DNA from: Porticoccus sp963974675
GTDB lineage: Bacteria; Pseudomonadota; Gammaproteobacteria; Pseudomonadales; Porticoccaceae
Assembly (NCBI GenBank): GCA_963974675.1
Contig: CAXBDQ010000004.1
Coordinates: 56,705-120,704, forward strand
DNA length: 64,000 bases
Direction of reading: 5' to 3'
Positions within the stretch are counted from its first letter, which is position 1; each line of letters begins with the position of its first letter. Made by a program: the position numbers and the translations under genes. The notes below the pieces were generated by a model. The model had not been told where the DNA came from. It saw only the letters and a list, made by a program, of their open reading frames with translations, and did no database searches. This document shows positions 53,057 to 61,155 of the stretch, piece by piece.

Positions 53057-55704
53057 CAAATAGACGCTTGTTCAATAACTCCATTCATCAACGCTTTCTT
53101 GCCGTAGCATTGCTGCCGCTACTGTTCATTACCTGTGTCCTCAACTTTTATGTCATTGATGCGCGTAAAAATGATTTAACAAAAAGCCTGAATAATGCGG
53201 GAGAGATGGCCTCAGATTATCTTTCAACCATCTCAGATTTTGCTCTGTATTCACATAATATTCCCCTGCTAACAGCAACAGCAAAAACAGTTATTCGACT
53301 GCCTGATGTCACAGGAATAGCCTATTTAAATCCGTCTCATGAGCGGATTTTAACCTTGGGAGATTTTCCCAATCTAGCAACCCTCTCCGCTGCCGACTCA
53401 CAGCCAATCCAACAGGACCACTTTCTGTATTTTAAAAAACCGATTTATTTATCCGGTATTGAATTCACAGACTACAAAGAAGAAAGCCCAGAACTAGCAC
53501 CCAATCCTGAATTAGTAGGTTGGGTTATCATTGTTATGGATCAGACTCCCTTGCTAAAAAAGCAACGGGAGATCATCACAACCTCTTTGTGGCTCTCCAT
53601 CGTCGGTTTTGTTATTGCAACCATTCTTACTTACTTGCTCAGCCTAATGCTGATCGCTCCTATTCGCCAGCTAACTGCCACTATCAAAAAAATGGCCAGT
53701 GGGGACCTAGATGCCCGCGCCAAAATAGGCACCAAGGATGAGCTTGCTATTCTCGCCAATGGTATTAATCAACTTGCAGAGTCGGTGACAGAAGGAAAAA
53801 GTAATCTGGAGGATCGAATTCGGGTCGCCACACACCAACTACAAGAAACCTTGAGCGACCTAAAGAAGAAAAACCAGCAACTGGAAATAGCTCGTGAAGA
53901 TGCCGACACGGCCAACGTTGCCAAAAGTGATTTTCTGGCCAGGATGAGTCATGAACTGCGGACACCCATAACATCGATACAGGGTTTTGTTCGATTATTA
54001 GAAGCCGCCAACTTACCCCAGAGTGAGCAACACTATTGCCAAATTATTGATCAGGCCTCATTACACTTACTCACGCTGATCGACGATATCCTGGCGTTTT
54101 CTAAGCTACAGTCAGAGACTGTGGTATTAGCTCGCCAACCCATTAATTTAGCAGAATGTACCGAACAGATCGTTGCACTTTTTTCCCCTCAGGCTCAGTA
54201 CAAAGGACTTGATCTGGTCGTTGATTTCGCACCGAATCTCCTGCTTCATCGACTAGGAGATTCTGTTCGAATACAACAAATCCTCAGTAACCTGATAGCC
54301 AATGCCATTAAATTTTGCAATGCGGGCGGCATTTACATCACCCTAAAAACTAATGATAAACAAGATATCATTATTCATGTCAGAGATACTGGCATAGGTA
54401 TTTTAAAAGAATCTCAGGACCTACTGTTCAACGCTTTTGTTCAAGCAGACATCTCCATATCAAGACGTTATGGTGGAACAGGGCTGGGGCTATCTATTGT
54501 TAAAAGCCTTGTCGATCTGATGAATGGACAAATTAGCCTAGAAAGTTCTGTAGATGAAGGCTCCTGCTTCCAGATAACACTTCCCTTACCATTAAGCGGG
54601 ACACAACCGAACTGGCAGATCGATCATAAAAGCGTTGTGCTTAGCGGTTGTCAGGAACCTATAAAAAAAGCTGTCATTCATGCTCTTGAGCGCTTTGGTA
54701 TAAACAATATTATTGTGACAGACAAAGATCATTTGATTGAGAAGGTTGCAGCGTTAAGCAGTGATGACAGGGTTATTTTTTGTCCCCCCTCCGGGCTGTC
54801 CAAAGATTTTGATATGCCAAAACATATGCTAGAAATTCGTGCAGCCACACCAGCCAAGCTAATCCTTATCGCCTCACAATTTAATTTTTACCAACAATTT
54901 AATGCCAAGCAACGCGCAGAACTTCACCCTATTGCTTTTTTGTCATCACCCCCACCGCTCATCGAATTTATGCGAGCACTTAAGAAAACCACAGATGAAG
55001 CTGGGTCCATCACTGCCACACCGGATATACAACTTTTGGATGGAGTCAATATTTTGATAGCTGAAGACAACCAGCTTACCCGCTTATTACTCAACACATT
55101 ACTGAGTAAATTAGGTGCATACTGCACCCTTACAAGCAATGGCAATGAAGCATTGGCTGCGTGCCAACATGATCACTTTGATATATTTTTGGTGGATGTT
55201 CATATGCCCATGAAAAATGGCATCGAAACCATTTGTGCCCTACGACAAAGTAATAATGATAATGCTGATATTCCCACGCTTGCGGTGACAGCGGATATCC
55301 TTCAGCAAGAGAAAAAAGCCCTTTTTGAAGCTGGAGCAAACGGTCTTCTCATCAAACCTCTTGATGAACATGAGTTACTTGAGAAAATATGCCAGCAACT
55401 GAATATAGCGCCTCCTCAGAATCCAATACCTCCCGCTGTAGCATCAAGTGATATTTCGGCTAAGGTCTTTCAACAAGAGGTTCACAATCTGCTTGAAAGT
55501 GCTAGAGAGCAGTTAGCGTCAGACTCTATTACCGAACTCAAAGAGACCATACACAAGCTACTGGGCATTGCCGGAGTCTTCAAGCTTTCGGGGCTTGAAG
55601 CGCTGGTTAAACAGTTACATGTGCAAGTAAAAGCTAATCACCTAGAACGGGTTACAGAACTGCTCGATCAAATTGATGATGACGTCAATAATACTGTCTT
55701 TTAA
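53053..55704 (+). CDS. BarA/GacS-like hybrid sensor histidine kinase
   Basis: 883-residue membrane kinase. TM1 about 13-35, periplasmic sensor to about 175, TM2 about 178-203, HAMP 204-255 and a coiled coil; HisKA with H300 in ARMSHELRTP; HATPase with N, DTGIGI (about 445-450) and GGTGLGLSIVKSL (about 474-486). Residues 526-640 look like a receiver without an aspartate motif, followed by a true receiver (ILIAEDNQ at 667, phospho-Asp D715 in FLVDVHMPM) and a C-terminal Hpt domain with H834 (HKLLGIAGVF). This is the BarA tripartite layout. It is coupled to the periplasmic-binding-protein gene, unlike usual barA/gacS loci, so it is probably a paralog with its own ligand. No response regulator is encoded nearby. 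Confidence 0.9.
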   Translation: MTNRRLFNNSIHQRFLAVALLPLLFITCVLNFYVIDARKNDLTKSLNNAGEMASDYLSTISDFALYSHNIPLLTATAKTVIRLPDVTGIAYLNPSHERILTLGDFPNLATLSAADSQPIQQDHFLYFKKPIYLSGIEFTDYKEESPELAPNPELVGWVIIVMDQTPLLKKQREIITTSLWLSIVGFVIATILTYLLSLMLIAPIRQLTATIKKMASGDLDARAKIGTKDELAILANGINQLAESVTEGKSNLEDRIRVATHQLQETLSDLKKKNQQLEIAREDADTANVAKSDFLARMSHELRTPITSIQGFVRLLEAANLPQSEQHYCQIIDQASLHLLTLIDDILAFSKLQSETVVLARQPINLAECTEQIVALFSPQAQYKGLDLVVDFAPNLLLHRLGDSVRIQQILSNLIANAIKFCNAGGIYITLKTNDKQDIIIHVRDTGIGILKESQDLLFNAFVQADISISRRYGGTGLGLSIVKSLVDLMNGQISLESSVDEGSCFQITLPLPLSGTQPNWQIDHKSVVLSGCQEPIKKAVIHALERFGINNIIVTDKDHLIEKVAALSSDDRVIFCPPSGLSKDFDMPKHMLEIRAATPAKLILIASQFNFYQQFNAKQRAELHPIAFLSSPPPLIEFMRALKKTTDEAGSITATPDIQLLDGVNILIAEDNQLTRLLLNTLLSKLGAYCTLTSNGNEALAACQHDHFDIFLVDVHMPMKNGIETICALRQSNNDNADIPTLAVTADILQQEKKALFEAGANGLLIKPLDEHELLEKICQQLNIAPPQNPIPPAVASSDISAKVFQQEVHNLLESAREQLASDSITELKETIHKLLGIAGVFKLSGLEALVKQLHVQVKANHLERVTELLDQIDDDVNNTVF

Positions 55705-55878
55705 CTATCTCAGACAAAGTAGATCTACCGATTCTTACTTTTTAGCATTTACTCGCCGTTAATGACATCCATGTAATCTGGCCTTGACTCAAATCCAGAT
55801 GTGACTAAAACACTAAATTTTACAAAGCAAAGCTTGCAACTAAAAAGTTATCGCTGCTCACGAACCGGTAATATGTAT

Positions 55879-57048
55879 TTAGAGTCCACGGACAACAATA
55901 ATACCATCTACATGCCGAATTTCTTCCAGCAGCTCCTCTGTTGGCTCCGACTCTACGTCGATAATATTATAAGCAATATCATCACGGCTCTTATTGACCA
56001 TATCGATCACGTTCAAGCTGCGGTCGGCCAGTAAAGAAAGTACATGACCCAAAACTTTAGGAACATTTTCATTACAAAATGTAATTCGATAACCACCATT
56101 TCGTGGCATTTGGGTCGCGGGAAAGTTGACTGAATTACGGATATTTCCGTTTTCCAAATAATCTATCAGCTGGTCTGCTGCCATGATGGCGCAGTTCTCT
56201 TCAGCCTCTTCTGTACTGGCACCAATATGAGGCATCAACAAAACATCATTACGCCCCAAGAGTTCTGGCGTAGGGAAGTCTGTAACGTATTTACCCAGCC
56301 CCCCTTGATCCAAAGCCTCTCGAACAGCTACGGCATCAACCACTTCCTCACGTGCAAAATTTAGCAAAATGGCAGAAGATTTCATGCACTTTAATGCCTC
56401 AGCATTAATCAAGTGGTGAGTCACATCCAGAGCTGGCACGTGCACCGTAATAAAATCTGCCCGTGCCAACAAACTCTGAAGGTTATCCATTTTCTCTACA
56501 TCGCTGGATAAACGCCAAGCAGCCTCAACAGATATAGCCGGGTCAAAACCAACAACATTCATTCCTAGCTCTAATGCCATATTGGCCACCATAGAACCAA
56601 TAGCACCAAGCCCAACAACACCAAGAGTTTTACCTGCGACTTCAGAGCCAGCAAACTGTTTCTTTTGCTTTTCAAGCAGCTTAGACATCTCGGCACCATC
56701 TTTGATATCTGTCAGCCCCTGGACGTAGTTCATACCACCGAAAACATCTCTTGATGACATAAATAGTGCCGAAGCGATTAACTCTTTTACCGCATTGGCA
56801 TTGGCGCCTGGCGTATTAAATACCACAATCCCTTTTTGAGTAAATTCGCCTACCGGAATATTATTTACGCCCGCTCCAGCACGAGCCACGGCCGTAACGC
56901 TGGCGGGAATTTCTTCATCATGCAGTTTATGGCTACGCAATATAAAGGCATCTGGCTCAGAAAATTCACTGGCAATTTCATAATTTTCACGGTTAAAGCG
57001 ATCTAATCCCTTAGACGAAATTTGGTTATACGTGCGAACTTTATACAT
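55879..57048 (-). CDS. serA: D-3-phosphoglycerate dehydrogenase
   Basis: First enzyme of the phosphorylated serine pathway, 389 residues. The NAD loop GLGAIGSMVANMALELG, the catalytic Arg/Glu/His dehydrogenase core (FAREEVVDA, LMPHIGASTEEAEENCA) and a C-terminal ACT domain (about 320-389, INFVLGHVLSLL-like PKVLGHVLSLLADRSLNVI) are present. The length is that of the short ACT-containing form. It follows serC by 61 bp and is probably cotranscribed with it. Confidence 0.9.
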   Translation of the reverse strand: MYKVRTYNQISSKGLDRFNRENYEIASEFSEPDAFILRSHKLHDEEIPASVTAVARAGAGVNNIPVGEFTQKGIVVFNTPGANANAVKELIASALFMSSRDVFGGMNYVQGLTDIKDGAEMSKLLEKQKKQFAGSEVAGKTLGVVGLGAIGSMVANMALELGMNVVGFDPAISVEAAWRLSSDVEKMDNLQSLLARADFITVHVPALDVTHHLINAEALKCMKSSAILLNFAREEVVDAVAVREALDQGGLGKYVTDFPTPELLGRNDVLLMPHIGASTEEAEENCAIMAADQLIDYLENGNIRNSVNFPATQMPRNGGYRITFCNENVPKVLGHVLSLLADRSLNVIDMVNKSRDDIAYNIIDVESEPTEELLEEIRHVDGIIVVRGL

Positions 57049-57109
57049 GCTTTTTTTCCACTTCTAAGTCAGTCAATAATTTCAGGAAGCAAACTCGTGT
57101 AAACCGGCC

Positions 57110-58222
57110 TTAAGAAACCTGCTGGTATGCCCACTCAATCCAAGGCATTAGGGCTTCAAGATCTGATGATTGAACGGTTCCACCACCCCAGATACGCAAA
57201 CCAGCAGGAGCATCACGATAGGCACCGATATCATAGGCGACGCCCTCTTGTTCCAACAACTGAACCACCTGCTTCACCTTGTCAGCTTCCAGGTCAAGAC
57301 TCAAACAAATACTGGTGCTTGAAAGTGTTGCCGGGTCTTCTGCCAAAAAACTAATCCAATCATTGTTAGCAACAAACTGCTTAATGACGTCCAAGTTTTT
57401 TTCTGACTTGGCAATAACCGCTTCAACACCACCCAAGGATTGAACCCACTCCAGCGCATCCAAATAATCAGCGACACACAACATAGAAGGTGTATTAATG
57501 GTTGCCCCCTTAAAGATTCCCTCTATCAACTTTCCACCTTTCGTTAGGCGAAAAATTTTAGGTAATGGCCAGGGCGGCGTATAATTTTCCAGCCGTTCAA
57601 CAGCACGAGGGCTCAGTATCAACATGCCATGAGCACCCTCACCACCCAATACTTTTTGCCAGCTAAATGTCACCACATCCAGCTTTTCCCATGGCATATT
57701 CATGGCAAAAACGGCCGAGGTGGCATCACAAATAGTTAAACCCTTACGATCAGCGGCAATCCAGTCAGCATTCGGTACTTTGACGCCGGAAGTCGTCCCG
57801 TTCCAGGTAAAGACGATATCGTGGTCCGAGCTAGCCTGAGTAAGGTCTGGTAGTTGACCATAATCTGCACTGTAATTATTTACATTTTCAAGCTTTAGCT
57901 GCTTAAGAATGTCTGACAACCAACCTTGCCCAAATGATTCCCAGGAAAAGACATCCACGGGACGAGCACCCAACAATGACCACAAGGCCATTTCCACGGC
58001 GCCAGTATCAGAGGCGGGCACAACGCCAACGCGATAACCCTCTGGTAAACCGAGAATTTTTGCCGTTTCGACACAAGCACGCTCCAGCGCAACTTTTCCA
58101 ATAGCAGCGCGATGCGAACGCCCTAATGTTGAGAGGTCAAGATTTTTAACATCATAACCTGGGCGCTTACTACAAGGGCCAGAAGAAAAATTAGGGTTAG
58201 CCGGCTTTTGTGTCGGTTTCAT
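57110..58222 (-). CDS. serC: Phosphoserine aminotransferase, alphaproteobacterial/archaeal type
   Basis: PLP-dependent aminotransferase converting 3-phosphohydroxypyruvate to phosphoserine, 370 residues. It belongs to the TIGR01365-like branch common in alphaproteobacteria and Methanosarcina: NFSSGPCSKRPGYDVKNLD start, LGRSHRAAIGK, VPASDTGAVEMALWSLLGARPVDVF and the PLP lysine in VTFSWQKVLGGEGAHGM (quoted in parts). Standard gammaproteobacterial SerC is a different branch, so this suggests transfer of a serC-serA pair. It is the first gene of that pair; the two are 61 bp apart. No upstream regulator is visible. Confidence 0.9.
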   Translation of the reverse strand: MKPTQKPANPNFSSGPCSKRPGYDVKNLDLSTLGRSHRAAIGKVALERACVETAKILGLPEGYRVGVVPASDTGAVEMALWSLLGARPVDVFSWESFGQGWLSDILKQLKLENVNNYSADYGQLPDLTQASSDHDIVFTWNGTTSGVKVPNADWIAADRKGLTICDATSAVFAMNMPWEKLDVVTFSWQKVLGGEGAHGMLILSPRAVERLENYTPPWPLPKIFRLTKGGKLIEGIFKGATINTPSMLCVADYLDALEWVQSLGGVEAVIAKSEKNLDVIKQFVANNDWISFLAEDPATLSSTSICLSLDLEADKVKQVVQLLEQEGVAYDIGAYRDAPAGLRIWGGGTVQSSDLEALMPWIEWAYQQVS

Positions 58223-58351
58223 AGTTCATCGCCTAGGGATATAGAGAAGGAAACCCGCAATTTTAGTCCTGATTGCTAAAAGAACAAAGCAGTTCAGCCT
58301 ATCAGATGCGTTATGTTGGTTATTCTTCAGATTCATGAAGGTCATTAAACG

Positions 58352-58386
58352 AAAAAAGGAGCAACATCAATAATATTGCTCCTTTT
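58352..58386 (-). terminator. Terminator of dsbA
   Basis: AAAAGGAGCAA, 10-nt loop, TTGCTCCTTTT with T-rich flank on the minus strand, about 70 bp beyond the dsbA stop (58457). Confidence 0.8.
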
Positions 58387-58456
58387 GCCTTGTTCTAGAA
58401 ATAAATCACAAAACCTATTTATAGGTACAAACAAAAATTAGTATAAGCAAAAACGG

Positions 58457-59092
58457 TTATTTTAATTGAGCCCGCTCTTTTTCAATCAAAAAGCTGGCGA
58501 CCTTTAACATACCATCATGCCCACCAGCTTCACGACTTGAAATCCGATACTTGCCATTAACAACCAGTTCTGGCGTGCCTTTAGTGCGATATCGCGCTTG
58601 CTTTTTTTCTGCCAAATCTACACTCATTTCAATGCTGCCAGAATTGAACACCTTGGTAAAACGCTCGAGTGATACACCATTGGCCACAAACAGAGCGGCA
58701 ATTTCATCTTCACTTTGTAATCGTTGTTTTTTAAGGTTCATAGCCTCAAAAATGACACTATTCATGGTATCAAGTACTTTTAACGCCTTGGCCGTGTAAT
58801 AGGCCTTGGCGTGCAGACGCATCACCGGCTGCCAAACTGCCGGAACACCCACAAAATTCACATCCTTTTGGGTTTTTAGCCAAGACTTTATTGTTGGTTC
58901 AAAGGAATAGCAGTGACTGCACCCATACCAAAATACTTCTACAATTTCGACTTTTGACGGGTCGCTTGTTGATACGGGTTCCGGCAACACCTCATATTGG
59001 ACACCCGCTTGGTAGGGCTCCTCAGCCGCCTGACAAGCAACCAAGGGTAAAAATGCTATAACAAACAGCACGTGTGATAGTAAACGACTCAT
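58457..59092 (-). CDS. dsbA: Periplasmic thiol:disulfide oxidoreductase DsbA
   Basis: 211-residue thioredoxin-fold oxidase of the periplasm. Signal peptide about 1-23 (VIAFLPLVACQAA; no clear lipobox use), active site FWYGCSHCYSF with CSHC, and cis-proline GTPELVVNGKYRI. It transfers disulfides to secreted proteins and is reoxidised by DsbB (15353-15829 here). The ATG at 59092 has AAGGGG at 7 nt; an earlier open frame to 59227 is not needed. It lies downstream of cytochrome c4 as in P. aeruginosa. A weak GGAACTG-N15-TCTAC near 59100 resembles a sigma-E promoter but with wrong spacing. Confidence 0.94.
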   Translation of the reverse strand: MSRLLSHVLFVIAFLPLVACQAAEEPYQAGVQYEVLPEPVSTSDPSKVEIVEVFWYGCSHCYSFEPTIKSWLKTQKDVNFVGVPAVWQPVMRLHAKAYYTAKALKVLDTMNSVIFEAMNLKKQRLQSEDEIAALFVANGVSLERFTKVFNSGSIEMSVDLAEKKQARYRTKGTPELVVNGKYRISSREAGGHDGMLKVASFLIEKERAQLK

Positions 59093-59213
59093 CAATTGAC
59101 CCCTTTTGTTTGATTTTGTCTGCCCCAAGTAGACACTTCTGACAACTGCAGTTCCCTTCGCAGGGTTTAAATATACAGCTCTTCCCATAAATATGAACGA
59201 AAGATATAAACAT

Positions 59214-59241
59214 AACAAAAGCGGCAATAGCCGCTTTTGTT
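59214..59241. terminator. Terminator after cytochrome c4 gene
   Basis: AACAAAAGCGGC, AATA loop, GCCGCTTTTGTT: a perfect 12-bp inverted repeat with flanking A/T, 12 bp beyond the cytochrome gene stop on the minus strand. Confidence 0.85.
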
Positions 59242-59253
59242 AAACCCGACTGG

Positions 59254-59892
59254 TTATTTTAGGCCGGCAATGAAGTTGGCAACAGCTTCAATTTCCACAT
59301 CACTCATATGTGCTGCTACGCCGCGCATGACTCTGGCATCACCATCATTGGTGCGAGCAGTCTCATTTTTAGGGTCATGTGCACCGGTACGGAATGCACG
59401 CAATTGCTTAGCCGTGTATTGCGCAAATTGACCACCAATCGCAGGATACCCTGCAGGAGCATTACCCTGACCAGTTGGAGAATGACAACCTGTACAAGCT
59501 GGAACACCTGTTTCTATATTGCCGCCACGATAAAGGCTTTCCCCTCGATCCAGGTTTTCTTCTTTAGCACCCGCCATCTGTATGTTTTTTGATGCATAGT
59601 AAGCAGCGATATCAGCTAAATCCTGATCTGAATACGCATTCAATAAACCCGTCATCTCGACGACCTTACGGCTACCAGACTTGATGTCTTTTAATTGTTT
59701 AATTAGGTATTTTTCACCTTGTCCAGCCAACTTTGGAAAGTTAGCCACTACACTGTTGCCATTGGCACCGTGGCAGGCAGTACACATAGCCGCTTTTGAT
59801 TGACCCGCAGCAGCATCACCACCGGCAAAGGCAATGGAAGAAACCATGGCAAACCCCAACACCGCAGCAAATCCTAAAATCATTTTTTTCAT
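59254..59892 (-). CDS. Diheme cytochrome c4
   Basis: 212-residue periplasmic cytochrome with signal peptide (1-23, MKKMILGFAAVLGFAMVSSI then AFA) and two class I heme c sites, CTACH (about residue 37) and CTGCH (about 136), each with a distal methionine region. It transfers electrons to cbb3-type oxidases or other terminal reductases. It lies between dsbA and engB, the same order as P. aeruginosa PA5489-PA5492. Confidence 0.93.
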   Translation of the reverse strand: MKKMILGFAAVLGFAMVSSIAFAGGDAAAGQSKAAMCTACHGANGNSVVANFPKLAGQGEKYLIKQLKDIKSGSRKVVEMTGLLNAYSDQDLADIAAYYASKNIQMAGAKEENLDRGESLYRGGNIETGVPACTGCHSPTGQGNAPAGYPAIGGQFAQYTAKQLRAFRTGAHDPKNETARTNDGDARVMRGVAAHMSDVEIEAVANFIAGLK

Positions 59893-60021
59893 TAGTTAAT
59901 CCACTCTCTGCATTCCGCTACAATATAAATATTCGTATTGCCTTATAAAAAGCCGAGGCATTATATACCAACTCCCTCCTGAGCTTAAGAGCTGAAATCA
60001 GGTTACCCACTAAGGACTTCC

Positions 60022-60627
60022 ATGTCTGACCCTATTTTATTTACCAAAGCACAGTTTTTACTCAGCGCGCCCTCTATTAAACAATGTCCAGAGGATACCG
60101 GTAAAGAGGTCGCCTTTGCAGGACGCTCAAATGCAGGGAAATCCAGTGCTCTCAATACGCTAACCAACAACAAAAAGCTTGCCCGCACCAGTAAAACACC
60201 AGGCCGCACCCAATTACTGAATTTCTTTTCCTTAACCGAGGATTGCCGCCTAGTGGATCTACCTGGCTATGGCTTCGCAAAAGTGCCTAAGGCCATGAAA
60301 CAGGCATGGGACCGCAACCTTGCTGGCTATCTTCAAGAACGAAAATCTCTTCAAGGATTAGTGATGCTGATGGATATTCGTCATCCCCTGCAGCAATACG
60401 ATTGGCAAATGATACGCTGGGCCTCTAAATCCGGCATGCCTATTCACTTGTTATTAACCAAAGCTGACAAATTAAAAAAAGGACCCGCTAAAAGTATCTT
60501 ATTACAGGTAAAGCGCGAACTGGCCGATGAGGGGTTTATTGATAATATTTCAATGCAAACCTTCTCCTCCCTGAAAAAAGAAGGTATCAATGAGCTGAAT
60601 GAGCAATTACAGGATTGGCTTAAATAG
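60022..60627 (+). CDS. engB: Ribosome biogenesis GTPase YihA/EngB
   Basis: 201-residue TRAFAC GTPase needed for large-subunit assembly. G1 GRSNAGKSSALN, G2 TSKTPGRTQ, G3 DLPGYG, G4 TKAD, all intact. It is on the plus strand, converging on polA. Between them lie the two sRNA genes. The same polA - sRNA - engB layout holds Spot 42 in E. coli and ErsA in P. aeruginosa. Confidence 0.95.
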   Translation: MSDPILFTKAQFLLSAPSIKQCPEDTGKEVAFAGRSNAGKSSALNTLTNNKKLARTSKTPGRTQLLNFFSLTEDCRLVDLPGYGFAKVPKAMKQAWDRNLAGYLQERKSLQGLVMLMDIRHPLQQYDWQMIRWASKSGMPIHLLLTKADKLKKGPAKSILLQVKRELADEGFIDNISMQTFSSLKKEGINELNEQLQDWLK

Positions 60628-60659
60628 GTTTTCTTAATGACAACATCAGAATTTAATGC

Positions 60660-60766
60660 AAAAAAAAAGCCCTAACCATGGGGGATGATTAGGGCTGACT
60701 TACTGTCGCTTGGAGAAAACAAGCTTGGTATCTAGTTTGGGGAGAAAATAGCACTATTGCTTGTGT
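60660..60766 (-). ncRNA. sRNA copy A at the Spot 42/ErsA locus
   Basis: About 107-nt minus-strand unit. A short AGCA-ATAG-TGCT stem-loop, an open TTTTCTCCCCAAA segment (complementary to GGGGAG ribosome sites) and a terminator hairpin AGCCCTAA, 13-nt loop, TTAGGGCT followed by about 9 T residues. The body aligns well with copy B, 212 bp away. The start is set from the sigma-E-like promoter at 60773-60800. Assignment to the ErsA/Spot 42 class rests on position and design, not on sequence search. Confidence 0.78.
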
Positions 60767-60772
60767 GTATAG

Positions 60773-60800
60773 TTAGTTCCATCAAAACAAAAAAAGTTCC
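60773..60800 (-). promoter_or_regulatory. Sigma-E-type promoter of sRNA copy A
   Basis: GGAACTT, 16 bp, ACTAA on the minus strand, against the sigma-E/AlgU consensus GGAACTT-N16-TCTRA: a perfect -35 box and a 4/5 match at -10. Both boxes and spacing are identical in copy B although the spacers differ, so the match is conserved rather than chance. Confidence 0.72.
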
Positions 60801-60870
60801 CTCTAATTTAAAAAGTTTCAATTTTTTTGTTTTAATCCTATTTTTGACCTCACAAGAAGACACTAAAAAC

Positions 60871-60979
60871 AAAAAAAAACCCTAACCATAACGGCTAGGG
60901 CTTGCTTTGCTGTTGCTTGGGAGGGGAAGTCTCAAGCTTTGCATCTAATTTGGGGAGAAAAGCAGCAATATCGCTTGCG
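60871..60979 (-). ncRNA. sRNA copy B at the Spot 42/ErsA locus
   Basis: About 109-nt minus-strand unit, tandem to copy A and closer to polA. It shares the CAAGC-ATA-TTGC 5' part, the TTTTCTCCCCAAA single-stranded core and the TAGAT segment with A, while the terminator (CCCTAGCC, short loop, GGTTAGGG, then 9 T residues) is independent in sequence. The start is set from the promoter at 60986-61013. The length is close to E. coli Spot 42 (109 nt). Confidence 0.78.
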
Positions 60980-60985
60980 TATTAA

Positions 60986-61013
60986 TTAGTCTCTCAAGCT
61001 TATGTAAAGTTCC
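60986..61013 (-). promoter_or_regulatory. Sigma-E-type promoter of sRNA copy B
   Basis: GGAACTT, exactly 16 bp, ACTAA on the minus strand, the same boxes and spacing as copy A. An overlapping sigma-70-like pair (TTACAT at -35, TAATAC at -10, 17-bp spacer) also exists, so dual control is possible. The start would lie near 60979. Confidence 0.7.
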
Positions 61014-61155
61014 ATGATGTTCGTAAAATTTACAAACTTTCTTTCTAAAAAAGAAAAATTCACACCAACTGGTTGATATTAATAAATTTTATTTAATGGA
61101 AAGTTTGCAAAAATGTACCCTCAAACGCTCTGTACAATAAAAACAAGCACAGCGT
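61014..61155. other. AT-rich gap between polA stop and sRNA copy B
   Basis: Holds no recognisable gene. On the minus strand the polA transcript runs through it before the sRNA promoter; the only structure is a weak TTTCTTT/AAAAGAAA repeat near 61040 that could act as a poor terminator. Confidence 0.4.

Noticed and set aside
59093..59213. Sigma-E-like promoter before dsbA (GGAACTG, TCTAC)
   Set aside because: Spacing is 15 bp and both boxes carry a mismatch; it also overlaps an AACTGCAGTT palindrome. Not strong enough to call.
60628..61155. Repeats in engB-polA gap as simple convergent terminators or an insertion-sequence remnant
   Set aside because: Both hairpins have U-runs only on the minus strand, so they cannot serve engB; each is preceded by a conserved promoter and body, and no terminal repeats or transposase are seen. 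An sRNA pair explains more.
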